Shown here piece by piece: positions 30,380 to 40,569 of a stretch of DNA of 61,076 nt (within the stretch, counting starts at the first letter, position 1; every line of letters begins with the position of its first letter). This DNA comes from Marilutibacter aestuarii (GTDB lineage Bacteria; Pseudomonadota; Gammaproteobacteria; Xanthomonadales; Xanthomonadaceae). The notes under the pieces were generated by a model. The model made no database searches, was not told where the DNA came from, and saw only the letters and a list, made by a program, of their open reading frames with translations. The stretch spans positions 1-61,076 of the forward strand of contig NZ_VICE01000067.1 of the NCBI RefSeq assembly GCF_006546775.1, read 5' to 3'. A program made the position numbers and the translations under genes.

Positions 30380-31264
30380 ATGACCGTCCTGCACCAGATC
30401 GACCCGATCGCCTTTCATATCGGTCCGTTGAGCGTCCACTGGTACGGGGTCATGTACCTGCTCGGCTTCGCCACCGCCTGGTGGCTCGGCCGCCGCCGCA
30501 TCCGTGCCGGACGCCTGCCCGGGGTCGACGAACAGGGCTTCGGCGACCTGCTGTTCTACGGGATGCTGGGCGTGGTCCTGGGCGGCCGCCTGGGCTACGT
30601 CTTCTTCTACGCCTTCGACGCATTGCTTGAAGACCCGCTGATGCTGTTCCGCGTCTGGGAAGGCGGCATGAGCTTCCATGGCGGCCTGATCGGCGTGCTC
30701 GTCGCCGCGCTGTGGTGGTCGCGCCGGCACCGCCTGCACTTCTTCGACGTCATGGACTTCGTCGCGCCGCTGGTGCCGCCGGGACTGGGGTTCGGCCGCC
30801 TGGGCAACTACATCGGCGGCGAGCTGTGGGGCAAGCCGACCGAGGCCGGCTGGGGCGTGGTCTTCCCCGGCAGCCTGCCGCAACCCTTCGCCTCGATGCC
30901 GGGCGAGCGCCTGCGCGAGCTGCACGCGAGCGGTAGCCTGGACATGTTCGCGCGCCATCCTTCGCAGCTGTACCAGGCGGCGCTGGAGGGCCTGGTGATG
31001 TTCGTCGTGCTGTGGTGGTTCTCCAGCCGGCCGCGCCCGCGTTACGCGGTGTCGGGTCTGTTCGCGCTGATGTACGGCTGCTTCCGGTTCCTGGTGGAAT
31101 TCGTGCGCGTGCCCGACGCGCAACTGGGCTACCTCGCCTTCGGCTGGCTGACCATGGGCCAGGTGCTCAGCATGCCCTTGATCCTGGTGGGCGTGTACTG
31201 GCTGTGGCGCTCACGCCGCGCGCCGGTCCTCGAGCCGCGTCCCGCCGCCCCGGTCCAGGAGTAA
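30380..31264 (+). CDS. lgt: Prolipoprotein diacylglyceryl transferase
   Basis: An inner-membrane enzyme that transfers diacylglycerol from phosphatidylglycerol to the lipobox cysteine of prolipoproteins. About 294 residues with seven helices. The signature [13 protein letters not shown] is at about residues 141-153; [16 protein letters not shown] and HPSQLYQA are also typical. ATG 30380 matches the usual Lgt N-terminus; TTG 30371 in the same frame has GGAG closer to it. thyA follows after 3 bases. Confidence 0.95.
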   Translation: MTVLHQIDPIAFHIGPLSVHWYGVMYLLGFATAWWLGRRRIRAGRLPGVDEQGFGDLLFYGMLGVVLGGRLGYVFFYAFDALLEDPLMLFRVWEGGMSFHGGLIGVLVAALWWSRRHRLHFFDVMDFVAPLVPPGLGFGRLGNYIGGELWGKPTEAGWGVVFPGSLPQPFASMPGERLRELHASGSLDMFARHPSQLYQAALEGLVMFVVLWWFSSRPRPRYAVSGLFALMYGCFRFLVEFVRVPDAQLGYLAFGWLTMGQVLSMPLILVGVYWLWRSRRAPVLEPRPAAPVQE

Positions 31265-31267
31265 GCG

Positions 31268-32062
31268 ATGCGCCAGTACCTCGACCTGCTGCGCCATGTC
31301 CTGGAAGAAGGCTCGGACAAGGGCGATCGCACCGGCACCGGCACCCGCAGCGTGTTCGGCTGGCAGATGCGCTTCGACCTCGCCGAGGGCTTCCCGCTGG
31401 TGACGACCAAGAAGCTGCACCTGCGCTCGATCGTCCACGAACTGCTGTGGTTCCTGCAGGGCGACACCAACATCGGGTACCTGAAAGAGAACAAGGTGTC
31501 GATCTGGGACGAGTGGGCAGACGCCAACGGCGAGCTCGGGCCGGTCTACGGCCACCAGTGGCGCCACTGGCCGGACGGTCGGGGCGGCGAGGTGGACCAG
31601 ATCCGCTGGGTGGTCGACGAGATCCGCCGCAATCCTGATTCGCGCCGCCTGGTGGTCTCGGCCTGGAACGTCGCCCAGCTGCCCGAGATGGCGCTGATGC
31701 CCTGCCACGCGCTGTTCCAGTTCTACGTCGTCGACGGCAAGCTCAGCTGCCAGCTGTACCAGCGCAGCGGCGACATCTTCCTCGGCGTGCCGTTCAACAT
31801 CGCCAGTTACGCCCTGCTCACGCACATGGTGGCGCAGGTCTGCGGGCTGGGCGTGGGCGACTTCGTGCATACCCTCGGCGACGCCCACCTGTACTCCAAC
31901 CATTTCGAGCAGGCCCGCGAACAACTGTCGCGGACCCCGGGGCCGCTTCCCCGGCTGGTGCTCAATCCGGCGATCGAGGATCTCTTCGCGTTCCGTTACG
32001 AGGACATCGCCATCGAAGGCTATTCACCGCAAGCGGCGATCAGGGCGCCGGTGGCGGTTTGA
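31268..32062 (+). CDS. thyA: Thymidylate synthase
   Basis: Makes dTMP from dUMP using methylene-tetrahydrofolate. At 264 residues it equals E. coli ThyA. The catalytic C146 sits in [10 protein letters not shown], with RRLVVSAWN and [13 protein letters not shown] as further landmarks. It is coupled to folA: the thyA TGA overlaps the TTG of folA (TTGA). The pairing makes sense because ThyA produces dihydrofolate and FolA reduces it. Confidence 0.97.
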   Translation: MRQYLDLLRHVLEEGSDKGDRTGTGTRSVFGWQMRFDLAEGFPLVTTKKLHLRSIVHELLWFLQGDTNIGYLKENKVSIWDEWADANGELGPVYGHQWRHWPDGRGGEVDQIRWVVDEIRRNPDSRRLVVSAWNVAQLPEMALMPCHALFQFYVVDGKLSCQLYQRSGDIFLGVPFNIASYALLTHMVAQVCGLGVGDFVHTLGDAHLYSNHFEQAREQLSRTPGPLPRLVLNPAIEDLFAFRYEDIAIEGYSPQAAIRAPVAV

Positions 32063-32577
32063 GCGCCGACGACGCGGTCGAACTGGTCCTGGTCGCCGCG
32101 CTCGACCGCCGGCATGCAATCGGGCGCGACAACGACCTGCCGTGGCGCCTCCCCGCCGACCTCAAGCGCTTCAAGGCGATCACCCTGGGGCATCCGCTGC
32201 TGATGGGGCGACGCACCGCGGAGTCGCTGGGGCGCGCGCTGCCCGGGCGTCGCAACCTGGTGCTGACGCGCAGCGGCCGGGTGCCGTTCGAGGGCATGCA
32301 GGCCGTGGCCAGCGTGGACGAGGCCCGGGCCCTCGCCGCGGCCGATGCCGCCGCGCAACTGTGCGTCATCGGCGGAGGCGAGGTCTATGCCCTGTGCCTG
32401 CCGCTGGCCGCGCGCCTGCGGCTCACCCATGTCGCTACCGAAGTGGCCGGCGCCGACGCTTTCTTCCCGCGCTTCGATCCCGCGGACTGGCGCATCGTGG
32501 CACGGGAGTCGCATCGCGCCGACGATCGCCACGCCTTCGACTACGCGTTCGTCGATTACGAGCGCCTGCCGGCCTAG
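32059..32577 (+). CDS. folA: Dihydrofolate reductase
   Basis: Reduces dihydrofolate to tetrahydrofolate with NADPH (172 residues). [19 protein letters not shown] contains the Met20-loop region and the conserved active-site acid (D of LPADL). [10 protein letters not shown] and [11 protein letters not shown] are NADPH-binding landmarks. The start is TTG, overlapping the thyA stop, so translation is probably by coupling. It converges on apaH across 20 bases. Confidence 0.93.
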   Translation: MSADDAVELVLVAALDRRHAIGRDNDLPWRLPADLKRFKAITLGHPLLMGRRTAESLGRALPGRRNLVLTRSGRVPFEGMQAVASVDEARALAAADAAAQLCVIGGGEVYALCLPLAARLRLTHVATEVAGADAFFPRFDPADWRIVARESHRADDRHAFDYAFVDYERLPA

Positions 32578-32597
32578 GCCGCCGGGCGGCGCGGCGG

Positions 32598-33476
32598 CTA
32601 TCGGCGCGGGCCGCGCTCGTTGCGTGGTTTCTGGCGCTGGCGCGGCGGCGGCGCGGGCTCGTCGCGGCCCGGCACCTGCACGATCCGCACGTCCTCGCCA
32701 TCGAGCTGCATGGCGGTGAGCTTGCCGCCCCACACGGCGCCGGTATCGAGCGCATGGACGCCGTAACCCATGAACAGGCCCAGCGTCGACCAGTGGCCGC
32801 ATACGATCTTCAGGTCGCGCTCGGCGCGGCCGGGTACCTCGAACCAGGGATAGAGGCCCGCGGGCTGCGTGCCGGGGGTGCCTTTCTCCTCGAACGAGAT
32901 GCGGCCGCGCGGCGTGCAATAGCGCAGGCGGGTCATGATGTTGATTATCGCGCGCAGGCGGTCGGTGCCGGTCAGGCGCGGATTCCAGACCGGGCCGTCG
33001 CCGTACATGTTCTTGAGCAGGCGACGGAACTGGTCGCCCTGCAGCTTCTGCTCCACCTCGCGCGCGTGGCGCTCGGCCATGGCCGGGGTCCACTTCGGCG
33101 CCAGGCCGGCATGCACCATCATCCAGCCCAGCTTGCGGTCGACGTGGCAGAGCTTCTGCATGCGCAGCCAGTCGAGCAGGGTGTCCCGGTCCTCGGCCAG
33201 CACGACGCGCTGCAGGTCCGGGTTGACCTTGCGTTGCTCTTCCTCGCTGCGCTGCCCGATCGCCAGCAGCGACAGGTCGTGGTTGCCCAGGACCACGACG
33301 CTCTGCTCGCGCAGGGAGTGGACCAGCCGCAGGGTTTCCAGGGACTGGCCGCCGCGGTTGACCAGGTCGCCGCAGAACCACAGCCGGTCATCGGCCGGGT
33401 CGAACGCGATCTTCTCCAGCAGGCGCTGGGTGGCGTCGTAGCAACCCTGCAGGTCGCCGATGGCCCAGATGCTCAT
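32598..33476 (-). CDS. apaH: Symmetrical bis(5'-nucleosyl)-tetraphosphatase ApaH
   Basis: Hydrolyses Ap4A to two ADP and, as known in E. coli, acts on Np4-capped RNA. The 292 residues carry metallophosphoesterase motifs: AIGDLQGC, FCGDLVNRGG, LGNHD and MVHAGL. The C-terminus ends in a basic tail rich in Arg and Pro. It is the last gene of the leftward lptD-surA-pdxA-rsmA-apaG-apaH cluster, 13 bases after apaG. Confidence 0.95.
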   Translation of the reverse strand: MSIWAIGDLQGCYDATQRLLEKIAFDPADDRLWFCGDLVNRGGQSLETLRLVHSLREQSVVVLGNHDLSLLAIGQRSEEEQRKVNPDLQRVVLAEDRDTLLDWLRMQKLCHVDRKLGWMMVHAGLAPKWTPAMAERHAREVEQKLQGDQFRRLLKNMYGDGPVWNPRLTGTDRLRAIINIMTRLRYCTPRGRISFEEKGTPGTQPAGLYPWFEVPGRAERDLKIVCGHWSTLGLFMGYGVHALDTGAVWGGKLTAMQLDGEDVRIVQVPGRDEPAPPPRQRQKPRNERGPRR

Positions 33477-33489
33477 CCCGGTCCTCCCC

Positions 33490-33873
33490 TCAGTGCAGCG
33501 TGCGCGGCACGGTCAGGGTGAACACGGGGATGGGGGCATCGAAGTGGGTGCCGTCGTCGGCGAGCATCCGGTAGTGCCCCTCCATCGTGCCCAGGTCGGT
33601 CTCGAGCATGGCGCCGGAGGTGTATTCGAAGTTCTCGCCCGGCTGCAACCAGGGCTGTTCACCCAACACGCCCTCGCCCTCGACTTCCTGCACCTTGCCG
33701 TTGGCATCGGTGATGATCCAGTGCCGGGCGACCAGGCGCGCGGGCATGGAACCGCGGTTGCGGATGTTGATGGTGTAGGCGAAGACGTATCGGTCCTGCT
33801 CGGGTTCGGACTGGTCGTCGAGGTAGCGGGTGGCGACTTCGATGTCGAAGACGTATTCGGTCGGGGGGTTCAT
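33490..33873 (-). CDS. apaG: ApaG protein
   Basis: A 127-residue single-domain immunoglobulin-like protein. [26 protein letters not shown] and the GVVGEQP-like [13 protein letters not shown] segment identify the family, and EGHYRML is also typical. Its biochemical role is not settled; it is found beside apaH across gamma-proteobacteria. The ATG at 33873 gives the family length of about 125. Confidence 0.95.
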   Translation of the reverse strand: MNPPTEYVFDIEVATRYLDDQSEPEQDRYVFAYTINIRNRGSMPARLVARHWIITDANGKVQEVEGEGVLGEQPWLQPGENFEYTSGAMLETDLGTMEGHYRMLADDGTHFDAPIPVFTLTVPRTLH

Positions 33874-33929
33874 GGTGACAGTGTACCCGGCGCGGCAAGG
33901 GCGATGAGCCGCGCGCGCCGGCGGGGCGT

Positions 33930-34775
33930 TCAGTCGTGGAGTCGATTGGCGAGGCGGATGAAGTCGGCCACCTCGAGTTGCTCGGCGCGCAGGTCGGGGC
34001 GGATGCCCGCGGCTTCGATCTCGGCGGCCGTGCATTGCTGCGACAGGGCGTTGCGCAGCGTCTTGCGGCGCTGGCCGAAGGCATCGCGCACGACGGCGGC
34101 GAAACGGACCGGATCGTCCACGCCTATGCTGTCGGCGGGCCGCGGCACCAGCCGCACCACCGCCGAGTCAACCTTGGGTGGCGGGCTGAAGGCCCCAGGG
34201 GGCACGTTGAACAGGGGCACGACCTCGCAGCTGGCCTGCAGCATCACGCTCAGGCGGCCATACGTCTTGCTGCCGGGGCCGGCCGCCATGCGGTCGACGA
34301 CTTCCTTCTGCAGCATGAACGTCATGTCGCGGATGACCGCGGCGTGCTCGAGCGCGTGGAACAGGATCGGCGAGGACAGGTTGTAGGGCAGGTTGCCGAC
34401 CAGCCGCAGCGGACCCTCCTCGCCGGCCAGCGCGGTGAAGTCCACGTCGAGCACGTTGCGGTGGATGATCCGCAGGGTGCCATGCGCCCGCGCCGCCTCG
34501 GTGAGCGGGAAGATCAGGTCGCGATCGAACTCGATCACCGTCAGCCGCCCGTGCCGGTCCAGCAGGGGGAACGTGATCGCGCCCTGGCCGGGACCGATCT
34601 CGACCAGGCGGTCTTCCGGCCGCGGATCCACCGCCTGCACGATCTTGTCGATGATGCCGCGCTCGTGCAGGAAGTGCTGGCCGAGGTGCTTCTTCGCCTC
34701 GGCGGCGAAGCCCTTCGAGGCCGGCCTGCCTTCCGTACGCGCGCCGCGGTGGTCGTTGCCGGATCGTCGGTTCAT
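33930..34775 (-). CDS. rsmA: 16S rRNA dimethyladenosine transferase RsmA (KsgA)
   Basis: Dimethylates A1518 and A1519 of 16S rRNA late in small-subunit assembly. The 281 residues include a roughly 25-residue basic N-terminal extension before KKHLGQHFL. The S-adenosylmethionine site is in [10 protein letters not shown] and the catalytic motif is [11 protein letters not shown]. The ATG at 34775 overlaps the pdxA stop by four bases. Confidence 0.96.
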   Translation of the reverse strand: MNRRSGNDHRGARTEGRPASKGFAAEAKKHLGQHFLHERGIIDKIVQAVDPRPEDRLVEIGPGQGAITFPLLDRHGRLTVIEFDRDLIFPLTEAARAHGTLRIIHRNVLDVDFTALAGEEGPLRLVGNLPYNLSSPILFHALEHAAVIRDMTFMLQKEVVDRMAAGPGSKTYGRLSVMLQASCEVVPLFNVPPGAFSPPPKVDSAVVRLVPRPADSIGVDDPVRFAAVVRDAFGQRRKTLRNALSQQCTAAEIEAAGIRPDLRAEQLEVADFIRLANRLHD

Positions 34776-35776
34776 CGTGGATCCCCGGTGGTGCGGGCGT
34801 GCAGTCGGGCACGGGCGAAGCCGGCACAGGCATCGGCGGCTGCGAACAGGCTGGAGGGGTCGGCGCGGCCGCTGCCGGCCAGCTCCAGTGCAGTGCCGTG
34901 GTCCACCGCGACGCGCGGATAGGGCAGGCCAAGCGTGATGTTGACCGCCTGCTCGAACCCACTGTACTTGAGCACCGGCAGGCCCTGGTCGTGGTACATG
35001 GCCAGCACCGCATCGAAGCCCCGCAGTTTGGCCGGCAGGAAGGCGGTATCGGCGGGCAGGGGGCCCACCAGGCGCATGCCTTCGGCCCGAAGGCCGTCCA
35101 TCACCGGCCCGATCGTGTCGATTTCCTCGCGACCCAGGTGGCCGGCCTCGCCGGCGTGCGGGTTGAGGCCGAGCACCGCGATCACCGGCTCGGCGATGCC
35201 GAAGTCGCCGCGCAGGGCGCCGTGCAGCACGCGCAGGCTGCGTTCGAGGCCGGGACGGGTGATTGCCGTCGCCACCTCGCGCAGGGGCAGGTGGGTGGTG
35301 GCCAGGGCGACGCGGACGATGTCGTTGGCCAGCATCATCACCACGTCGAGCCCGGCACGTCCGGCCAGCAGTTCGGTCGTCCCCGTGTAGGCAATGCCGC
35401 CTTCGTTGATGCCCGCCTTGTGCACCGGACCGGTGACCAGGCCGTCGAATCGCCCCTGCTGGCAGGCGTCGGCGGCCTGCACCAGGGCGTCGATGACGGC
35501 GGGCGAATTGCGCGGGTCGAGGACGCCGGGACGGCTGGCGACGGCATTGGCGACTTCGTGCAGGACCAGGGTCCCCGGACGCTGTCCGTCCGCCTCGTCG
35601 CCCGCCACCAGCCGCAGGGGCAGGTCGAGGCGGCTGGCGGCCTCGTCGAGGACGTCGGCGTCGGCGAATACAGTCAGGTGATGGTCGCGCGGGCGCTGGG
35701 CCAGGCGGACGCAAAGCTCCGGCCCGACGCCGGCCGGCTCGCCGGGCACCAGCGCGAGCCGGGGCACGGGGGCCAT
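34772..35776 (-). CDS. pdxA: 4-hydroxythreonine-4-phosphate dehydrogenase PdxA
   Basis: An NAD-dependent enzyme of vitamin B6 synthesis (334 residues). VPGEPAGVGPEL opens the chain. LVTGPVHKAGIN, GLNPHAGEAG and MYHDQGLPVLKY carry the substrate and metal ligands, including the three conserved histidines. The ATG is one base away from the surA stop, and the stop overlaps rsmA. Confidence 0.96.
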   Translation of the reverse strand: MAPVPRLALVPGEPAGVGPELCVRLAQRPRDHHLTVFADADVLDEAASRLDLPLRLVAGDEADGQRPGTLVLHEVANAVASRPGVLDPRNSPAVIDALVQAADACQQGRFDGLVTGPVHKAGINEGGIAYTGTTELLAGRAGLDVVMMLANDIVRVALATTHLPLREVATAITRPGLERSLRVLHGALRGDFGIAEPVIAVLGLNPHAGEAGHLGREEIDTIGPVMDGLRAEGMRLVGPLPADTAFLPAKLRGFDAVLAMYHDQGLPVLKYSGFEQAVNITLGLPYPRVAVDHGTALELAGSGRADPSSLFAAADACAGFARARLHARTTGDPR

Positions 35777-35777
35777 G

Positions 35778-37115
35778 TCAGCCGCCGGTGGCGTTGTCTG
35801 CGGCTTGCGGTCCGACGCGGATGTCCACGTAGGCCTCGCCGCGCAGTTCGCGCAGGTAGCGGTTCCACTCGTCCTCCAGCTTGCGGCGACCGATGGTCTC
35901 CGCGATCTGGTTGCGCTTGTTCTGCGCATTGACGTCGGTCTGGCGCGATCCGGTCCGCTTGATGATGTGCCAGCCAGTGGAGGTGCGGAAGGGCTGGGAG
36001 ACCTCGTCGTCGCCAAGGCGGGTGATCTGTCCGCCGAACTCGAGCCCGAAGGCGTCGGCGTTGAACCAGCCCAGGTCGCCGCCGCGGACCTTGCTGTTGA
36101 GGTCCTGGGACTCCTGCCCGGCCAGTTCGGCGAAATCCGCGCCGCCGGCGAGGCGCGCGGCGAGGGTGTCGATCTTCGCCTTGGCCTCGGCGTCGCTGGT
36201 CTGCTCGTCGACCCGGACCAGGATGTGGCTGGCCTTGTACTGGGTGACGGTCTGGCCGCTGGCGTCCTGGCTGGCGTTGCGCGATTCGACCATCTGCAGC
36301 AGCTGGAAGCCGCTGGGGCCGCGGAGCGGGTCGCTGACCTGCCCCGGACTCATGTTGCTGACCATCTGCACGAAAGCGCTCGGGATCTCGTCGCTGCTGC
36401 GCCAGCCCAGGTCGCCGCCTTCCAGCGCGTTGGGGCTGTCGGAATAGCGCACGGCGGCCGCCGCGAAGTCCATCTCGCCACGGTCGAGCAGGGACTTGAT
36501 GCCATCGATCTTGCCCTGGGCGGTCTTGATCTGCTCCGGCGTCGCGCCCTCGGGCAGGGCCACGAGGATGTGTGCCAGGCGGTACTGGACGCCGCCGGCC
36601 TGCTGGGCCTCCATGGCCGCGTCGATCTCCGCGTCACTCACCGAAACGCGCGTCTGGGCGTAGCGCTGGCGCATCTTCTGGACGAGCAGTTCCTCGCGGA
36701 TGGACGTGCGGAACTCGTCGAAGGTGCTGCCGTCGCGGGCGAGCTGGGCGCTCAGCTGGTCGATGCTGATGCCGTTCTGGCCGGCGATGTTGGCCAGGGC
36801 CTGGTCGACTTCCTGGCTGGTGACCCGCACGCCCGAACTCTCGGCACGCGCGACCTGCAGTTTGAGCAGGACCAGGCGCTCGATCACCTGCCGCTCGAGC
36901 ACGTCGCGCGGCGGCAGCTGCGCCTCGCGGCCGGCGTACTGCGAGAGGATGTTCTGCATGGCCCGATCGAGCTCGCTGCGCAGCACGACGTCCTCGTCCA
37001 CGATGGCGACGATGCCGTCGATCGGCTGGACCTGGCTGGAGGGTGGCGCCTGCTGGGCCTGGACGGAGGTCGCCGAGAGGGCCGCGGCGAGGGCACAGGC
37101 AAGGAGTTTCTTCAT
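35778..37115 (-). CDS. surA: Periplasmic chaperone / peptidyl-prolyl isomerase SurA
   Basis: Escorts outer-membrane proteins through the periplasm. The 445 residues begin with a signal peptide (about 1-21). An N-terminal SurA domain with DGIVAIVDEDVVLRSELD is followed by two parvulin domains, opening at YRLAHILVALPEG and KASHILVRVDE. The start overlaps the lptD stop by four bases. LptD itself depends on SurA in E. coli, which fits the pairing. Confidence 0.96.
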   Translation of the reverse strand: MKKLLACALAAALSATSVQAQQAPPSSQVQPIDGIVAIVDEDVVLRSELDRAMQNILSQYAGREAQLPPRDVLERQVIERLVLLKLQVARAESSGVRVTSQEVDQALANIAGQNGISIDQLSAQLARDGSTFDEFRTSIREELLVQKMRQRYAQTRVSVSDAEIDAAMEAQQAGGVQYRLAHILVALPEGATPEQIKTAQGKIDGIKSLLDRGEMDFAAAAVRYSDSPNALEGGDLGWRSSDEIPSAFVQMVSNMSPGQVSDPLRGPSGFQLLQMVESRNASQDASGQTVTQYKASHILVRVDEQTSDAEAKAKIDTLAARLAGGADFAELAGQESQDLNSKVRGGDLGWFNADAFGLEFGGQITRLGDDEVSQPFRTSTGWHIIKRTGSRQTDVNAQNKRNQIAETIGRRKLEDEWNRYLRELRGEAYVDIRVGPQAADNATGG

Positions 37116-39505
37116 AGGATCGGATCAGGAGACGATTCGACGTTGTCGTCGGTGATGAGGGACGGCGGGACCAGGTACAGGTCGTCACGGTCATAGCCGA
37201 GGATAGCACGGCGCAATTCGCGCTCCGTCTTCTGGCCGGCCGAGCCCAGGCCCTTGAGTTCGAACTCAAGGCGCAGGGAGTCGTTCAGGTCGCCGTCGCG
37301 GTTGCGGATGTAGCGCCGTGCGATCAGGCGCACCGCCAGGCAGCAGCTTTCCCATTGCACGCCGGCGATGGACTCGAGCAGCTTGTCGTCCAGCAGCGAG
37401 TAGTAGTAGCGCCCCACCAGGCTCCAGTTCTCGTTGACCGGATACAGGAAGGAGAAGTCCACCTGTTCCAGCAGGTCCTCGCGGGAGGTGGGGTCGAGGC
37501 GGTAGCGGTAGCCCAGGTTGACCACCCCGCTGTTGTCGAGCAGGTAGCGTACGCGCAGGCTGGCGAGGTCCTCGCCGCGGAACTTCGGGTCCCACTGGTA
37601 GCCGGCGTCGATGCTCCAGCGGTCGTTCGGCGACACGCTGATGTCGGCGATCCACGCCGACTTGCCCTTCTCGATGGGCTGCTCGCGTCCCAGGGTGGTG
37701 CGGACGTCGTCCAGGTACTGGATCTGGCCGATGCTGGCGGCCAGGCGCTCGCGGCCGTCGTCCTCGCTGATCAGGCGCGTGGTCAGCGCGGTGGTGATCT
37801 GGTTGGCGTCGGTCTGGCGGTCCGCGCCCGTGTAGCGGTTGTCGCGGAACAGCTGGCCCCAGCTGTAGGTCATCGGCCGCGTATCGAAGCTGGGCAGGCC
37901 CGTCTGGTCCCGATAGGGCACGTTCAGGTAGTAGATCCGCGGCTCGAGCGTATGCAGGTAGCGCTCGCCGCCGATCTCGGTGTTGCGGTCGAAGAACAGG
38001 CCCGCGTCGACGGAGAAGATGGGCATGCTTCGGCTGGGCGACTTGTCGCCGGCGATCGCGGTGAGGTTCTCGTCGAGGTCGTAGGTGGTGTAGCGCCAGG
38101 CCAGGGTGGGACGCAGGAACCAGCTGTTGCCCTCCAGCGGCATGCTGACGTAGGGCTTGATGTCCAGCCGGCTGCCTTCGTTGCGGACGTCGTGCCTGAA
38201 GCCGACGGCCTCGGCGTTGACGCCCGCCTCGAACCAGCGGCCGAAAGGCTGAGACCAGTTCAGGTAGGCGCGTGGCAGGCGGTCGTAGGCCAGGCTCGCC
38301 TCGCTGACGGTGTAGTCGGTGAGCTGCTGGTGGTCGGCCATCAGGCCCGCGTCCCAGTAGCGGCCGCGGCCATACAGGCCGACCGTGCTGACCAGGGAAT
38401 AGGACGAGCGGCCGAACAGGCTGTTGCTGAAGTCGTCCAGGTAGTGCGTGTCGCTGACCCAGCCCAGGTTGGCGCGGGCGTGCCAGTTGCCGCCGAACCA
38501 GCTGTCGTCCAGGTTGTGCAGGGCCTTGAGCCGGAACAGGCCGCGGTCGTCCTCGGGCAGGGTCGCGCCGGGGATCGGCAGGCCATTTGGATAGAACAGG
38601 TAATCGCGCGGTTCGCGTCCGGGCAGCTTGTCGGTCGGCATCCATTCGCCGTAGACCTCGCCACGGCCTTCCGGGTACAGCCACCGGAACTCGGTGCCCA
38701 GCTGCGCGCCGCGATCGGTCATGATGCGCGGGGTGATCGTCGCGTCGTAATTGGGCGCGATGTTCCAGTAGATCGGCTGTTCCCAGTCGAAGCCATCGCG
38801 GCCGGATACCGAGATCGACGGATACAGCAGGCCGCTGCGGCGGCGGTCGTCCGTCGGGAACATGAACCAGGGCACGTAGAGGATTGGCACCTTCCCGACC
38901 CGCAGGACGGCATTGCGCGCGACCGCCATGCCTTCCTCGGTGTTGATGTCGATGCGGTGCGCGCGAAGTTGCCACTGTTCGTGGCCGGGCACGCAGGTGG
39001 TGTAGGTCGAGCCGACCAGCGCGCCCTGCTCGCCGCTGAGTTCGATGCGCTCGGCGCCCCCGTTGCCGCGCCGCTCCACCAGCTGGTATCGCAGGTCGCT
39101 GATGGTATGCGTGTCGGAGTTCTGGTTGCCGGTGGCCTTCTCGGCAACGATGCGCAGGCCGGAATCCTGGTAGCGCACGCCGCCCTCGGCGCTGTAGTCG
39201 CCGGTTTCCTCGTTGTAGGTCAGCGCGTCGGTATTCAGGAACTGGTCGCCGCGCACCAGGCGGACATCGTCCTGGACGATCACGTTCTCGCCGGTGGCGG
39301 CCCGCGACAGGGTGCCACCCTCGATGTCAGTGGGCGCGTTGGGGCGTTCGGCCGGGTTCGCGTCGGTGGCGGGCGCGTCGTCGAAGGCGGGGATGGCGTC
39401 GCCGACCGGGCACAGGCTCCAGTCTTCCTCGTCTTCGGCGGCCTGGACCGGCAGGGCCAGGGCGATGCAGAGTGAGAGGGGGAGCAGGCGAAGGGATTTG
39501 CGCAC
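37112..39505 (-). CDS. lptD: LPS-assembly outer-membrane protein LptD
   Basis: Outer-membrane translocon that inserts lipopolysaccharide into the outer leaflet with LptE. At 797 residues it is close to E. coli (784). A signal peptide (about residues 1-22) ends in PVQAAED. The OstA/LptA-like N-terminal domain (about 55-180) is followed by a large beta-barrel with alternating aromatic strands. Conserved VPWFMFPTDDRRRSG is near residues 212-226, and paired C-terminal cysteines appear in WESCCLAV. First gene of its operon. Confidence 0.95.
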   Translation of the reverse strand: MRKSLRLLPLSLCIALALPVQAAEDEEDWSLCPVGDAIPAFDDAPATDANPAERPNAPTDIEGGTLSRAATGENVIVQDDVRLVRGDQFLNTDALTYNEETGDYSAEGGVRYQDSGLRIVAEKATGNQNSDTHTISDLRYQLVERRGNGGAERIELSGEQGALVGSTYTTCVPGHEQWQLRAHRIDINTEEGMAVARNAVLRVGKVPILYVPWFMFPTDDRRRSGLLYPSISVSGRDGFDWEQPIYWNIAPNYDATITPRIMTDRGAQLGTEFRWLYPEGRGEVYGEWMPTDKLPGREPRDYLFYPNGLPIPGATLPEDDRGLFRLKALHNLDDSWFGGNWHARANLGWVSDTHYLDDFSNSLFGRSSYSLVSTVGLYGRGRYWDAGLMADHQQLTDYTVSEASLAYDRLPRAYLNWSQPFGRWFEAGVNAEAVGFRHDVRNEGSRLDIKPYVSMPLEGNSWFLRPTLAWRYTTYDLDENLTAIAGDKSPSRSMPIFSVDAGLFFDRNTEIGGERYLHTLEPRIYYLNVPYRDQTGLPSFDTRPMTYSWGQLFRDNRYTGADRQTDANQITTALTTRLISEDDGRERLAASIGQIQYLDDVRTTLGREQPIEKGKSAWIADISVSPNDRWSIDAGYQWDPKFRGEDLASLRVRYLLDNSGVVNLGYRYRLDPTSREDLLEQVDFSFLYPVNENWSLVGRYYYSLLDDKLLESIAGVQWESCCLAVRLIARRYIRNRDGDLNDSLRLEFELKGLGSAGQKTERELRRAILGYDRDDLYLVPPSLITDDNVESSPDPIL

Positions 39506-39620
39506 GCGGTTTTCCGGCTTTGGAGGTCAAGCGGCGGTTAGCTTGCCGCATCGGTGGTGGGGCGGCAATGACGCCCGCAGCCCCGCCGTTCATGTTGTCG
39601 AAGGCGGTGTGTGTCCGGCG

Positions 39621-40550
39621 TTACGGGCGCGCGCCTGCCAGGGCGCCGACGTGCGCGACGCTGCATTCGCGCAACGCCTGCAGGTCGTAGCCGCCCTCGA
39701 GCATGGAGACCACGCGACCACCGCCGTGGCGCCGGGCGATGGCCAGCAACTCACCGGTCAGCCACTCGAAGTCGGTCGCCTCGAGCTCGATCTGGGCAAG
39801 CGGATCGCGCCGGTGGGCGTCGAAGCCCGCCGATACGAGCAGCAACTGCGGGCGGAAGCCGTCCAGCGCGGGCAGCAGGGTATCGCGCCAGGCGTGGCGG
39901 AAGGCTTCGCTGCCCGATCCCGGCGCCAGCGGCGCGTTGACGACGTTGCCCACGCCACGCTCGTCGGCATGGCCGCTGTCGGGGTACAGGGGCATCTGGT
40001 GCGAGCTCAGGTACATCACGCGCGGATCGGAGGCGAAGATGGCCTGGGTGCCGTTGCCGTGGTGGACGTCGAAATCGACCACGGCCACGCGTGCCAGGCC
40101 ATGGCGCTCGATCGCGTGGGCCGCCGCCACGGCGATGTTGTTGAACAGGCAAAAGCCCATGGCGACGGTGTCGGTGGCGTGGTGGCCCGGCGGCCGGACC
40201 GCGCAGAACACGGTCGCCGGCCCCGTGCCCAGCACGGCGTCGACCGCGGCCACGCCGGCCCCCGCGGCGCGCAGCGCCGCCTCGGCCGAGTGGGGGCCCA
40301 GCACGGTGTCGGGATCGAGCGGGATCGGTTGCCCGTCGGGCAGGGGCGTGTCCAGCACGAGTGCCAGCAGGCCATCGTCGTGGACGCGCAGCAGCTGGCC
40401 ACGCGATGCGCAGGGGGCGTCGTGCCAGTCCAGCGCGGGGAACGCCTCGCGCAGCGCATCGATGACGCTGCGCAGGCGGGCAGGCTGCTCGGCATGGCCG
40501 GCGCCGGGATCGTGCAGCAGGCAGGCCGGATGGGAATAGATGCGCATCAC
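39621..40550 (-). CDS. Histone-deacetylase-family amidohydrolase
   Basis: A 309-residue zinc deacetylase of the class II HDAC / acetylpolyamine amidohydrolase type. Catalytic features are present: tandem His in RPPGHHATD, metal ligands in DFDVHHGNGTQ and SAGFDAH, and the transition-state Tyr in LEGGYD. Bacterial members act on acetylated polyamines or other small amides, sometimes on proteins; the substrate is not evident. Two adjacent ATG codons (40550, 40547) could start it. It ends the leftward run with the two genes upstream. Confidence 0.88.
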   Translation of the reverse strand: MMRIYSHPACLLHDPGAGHAEQPARLRSVIDALREAFPALDWHDAPCASRGQLLRVHDDGLLALVLDTPLPDGQPIPLDPDTVLGPHSAEAALRAAGAGVAAVDAVLGTGPATVFCAVRPPGHHATDTVAMGFCLFNNIAVAAAHAIERHGLARVAVVDFDVHHGNGTQAIFASDPRVMYLSSHQMPLYPDSGHADERGVGNVVNAPLAPGSGSEAFRHAWRDTLLPALDGFRPQLLLVSAGFDAHRRDPLAQIELEATDFEWLTGELLAIARRHGGGRVVSMLEGGYDLQALRECSVAHVGALAGARP

Positions 40551-40569
40551 GGGGCCGGGCTCGGTGCGA

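Noticed and set aside
32571-32580. 10-bp palindrome GGCCTAGGCC at the end of folA
   Set aside because: It overlaps the folA stop codon and is too short to read as an operator or terminator in 70% GC DNA.
37355-39475. 706-codon plus-strand frame opposite lptD
   Set aside because: lptD has a signal peptide, an OstA-like domain and a beta-barrel on the minus strand. The plus frame is a compositional shadow rich in Val, Ala and Gln.
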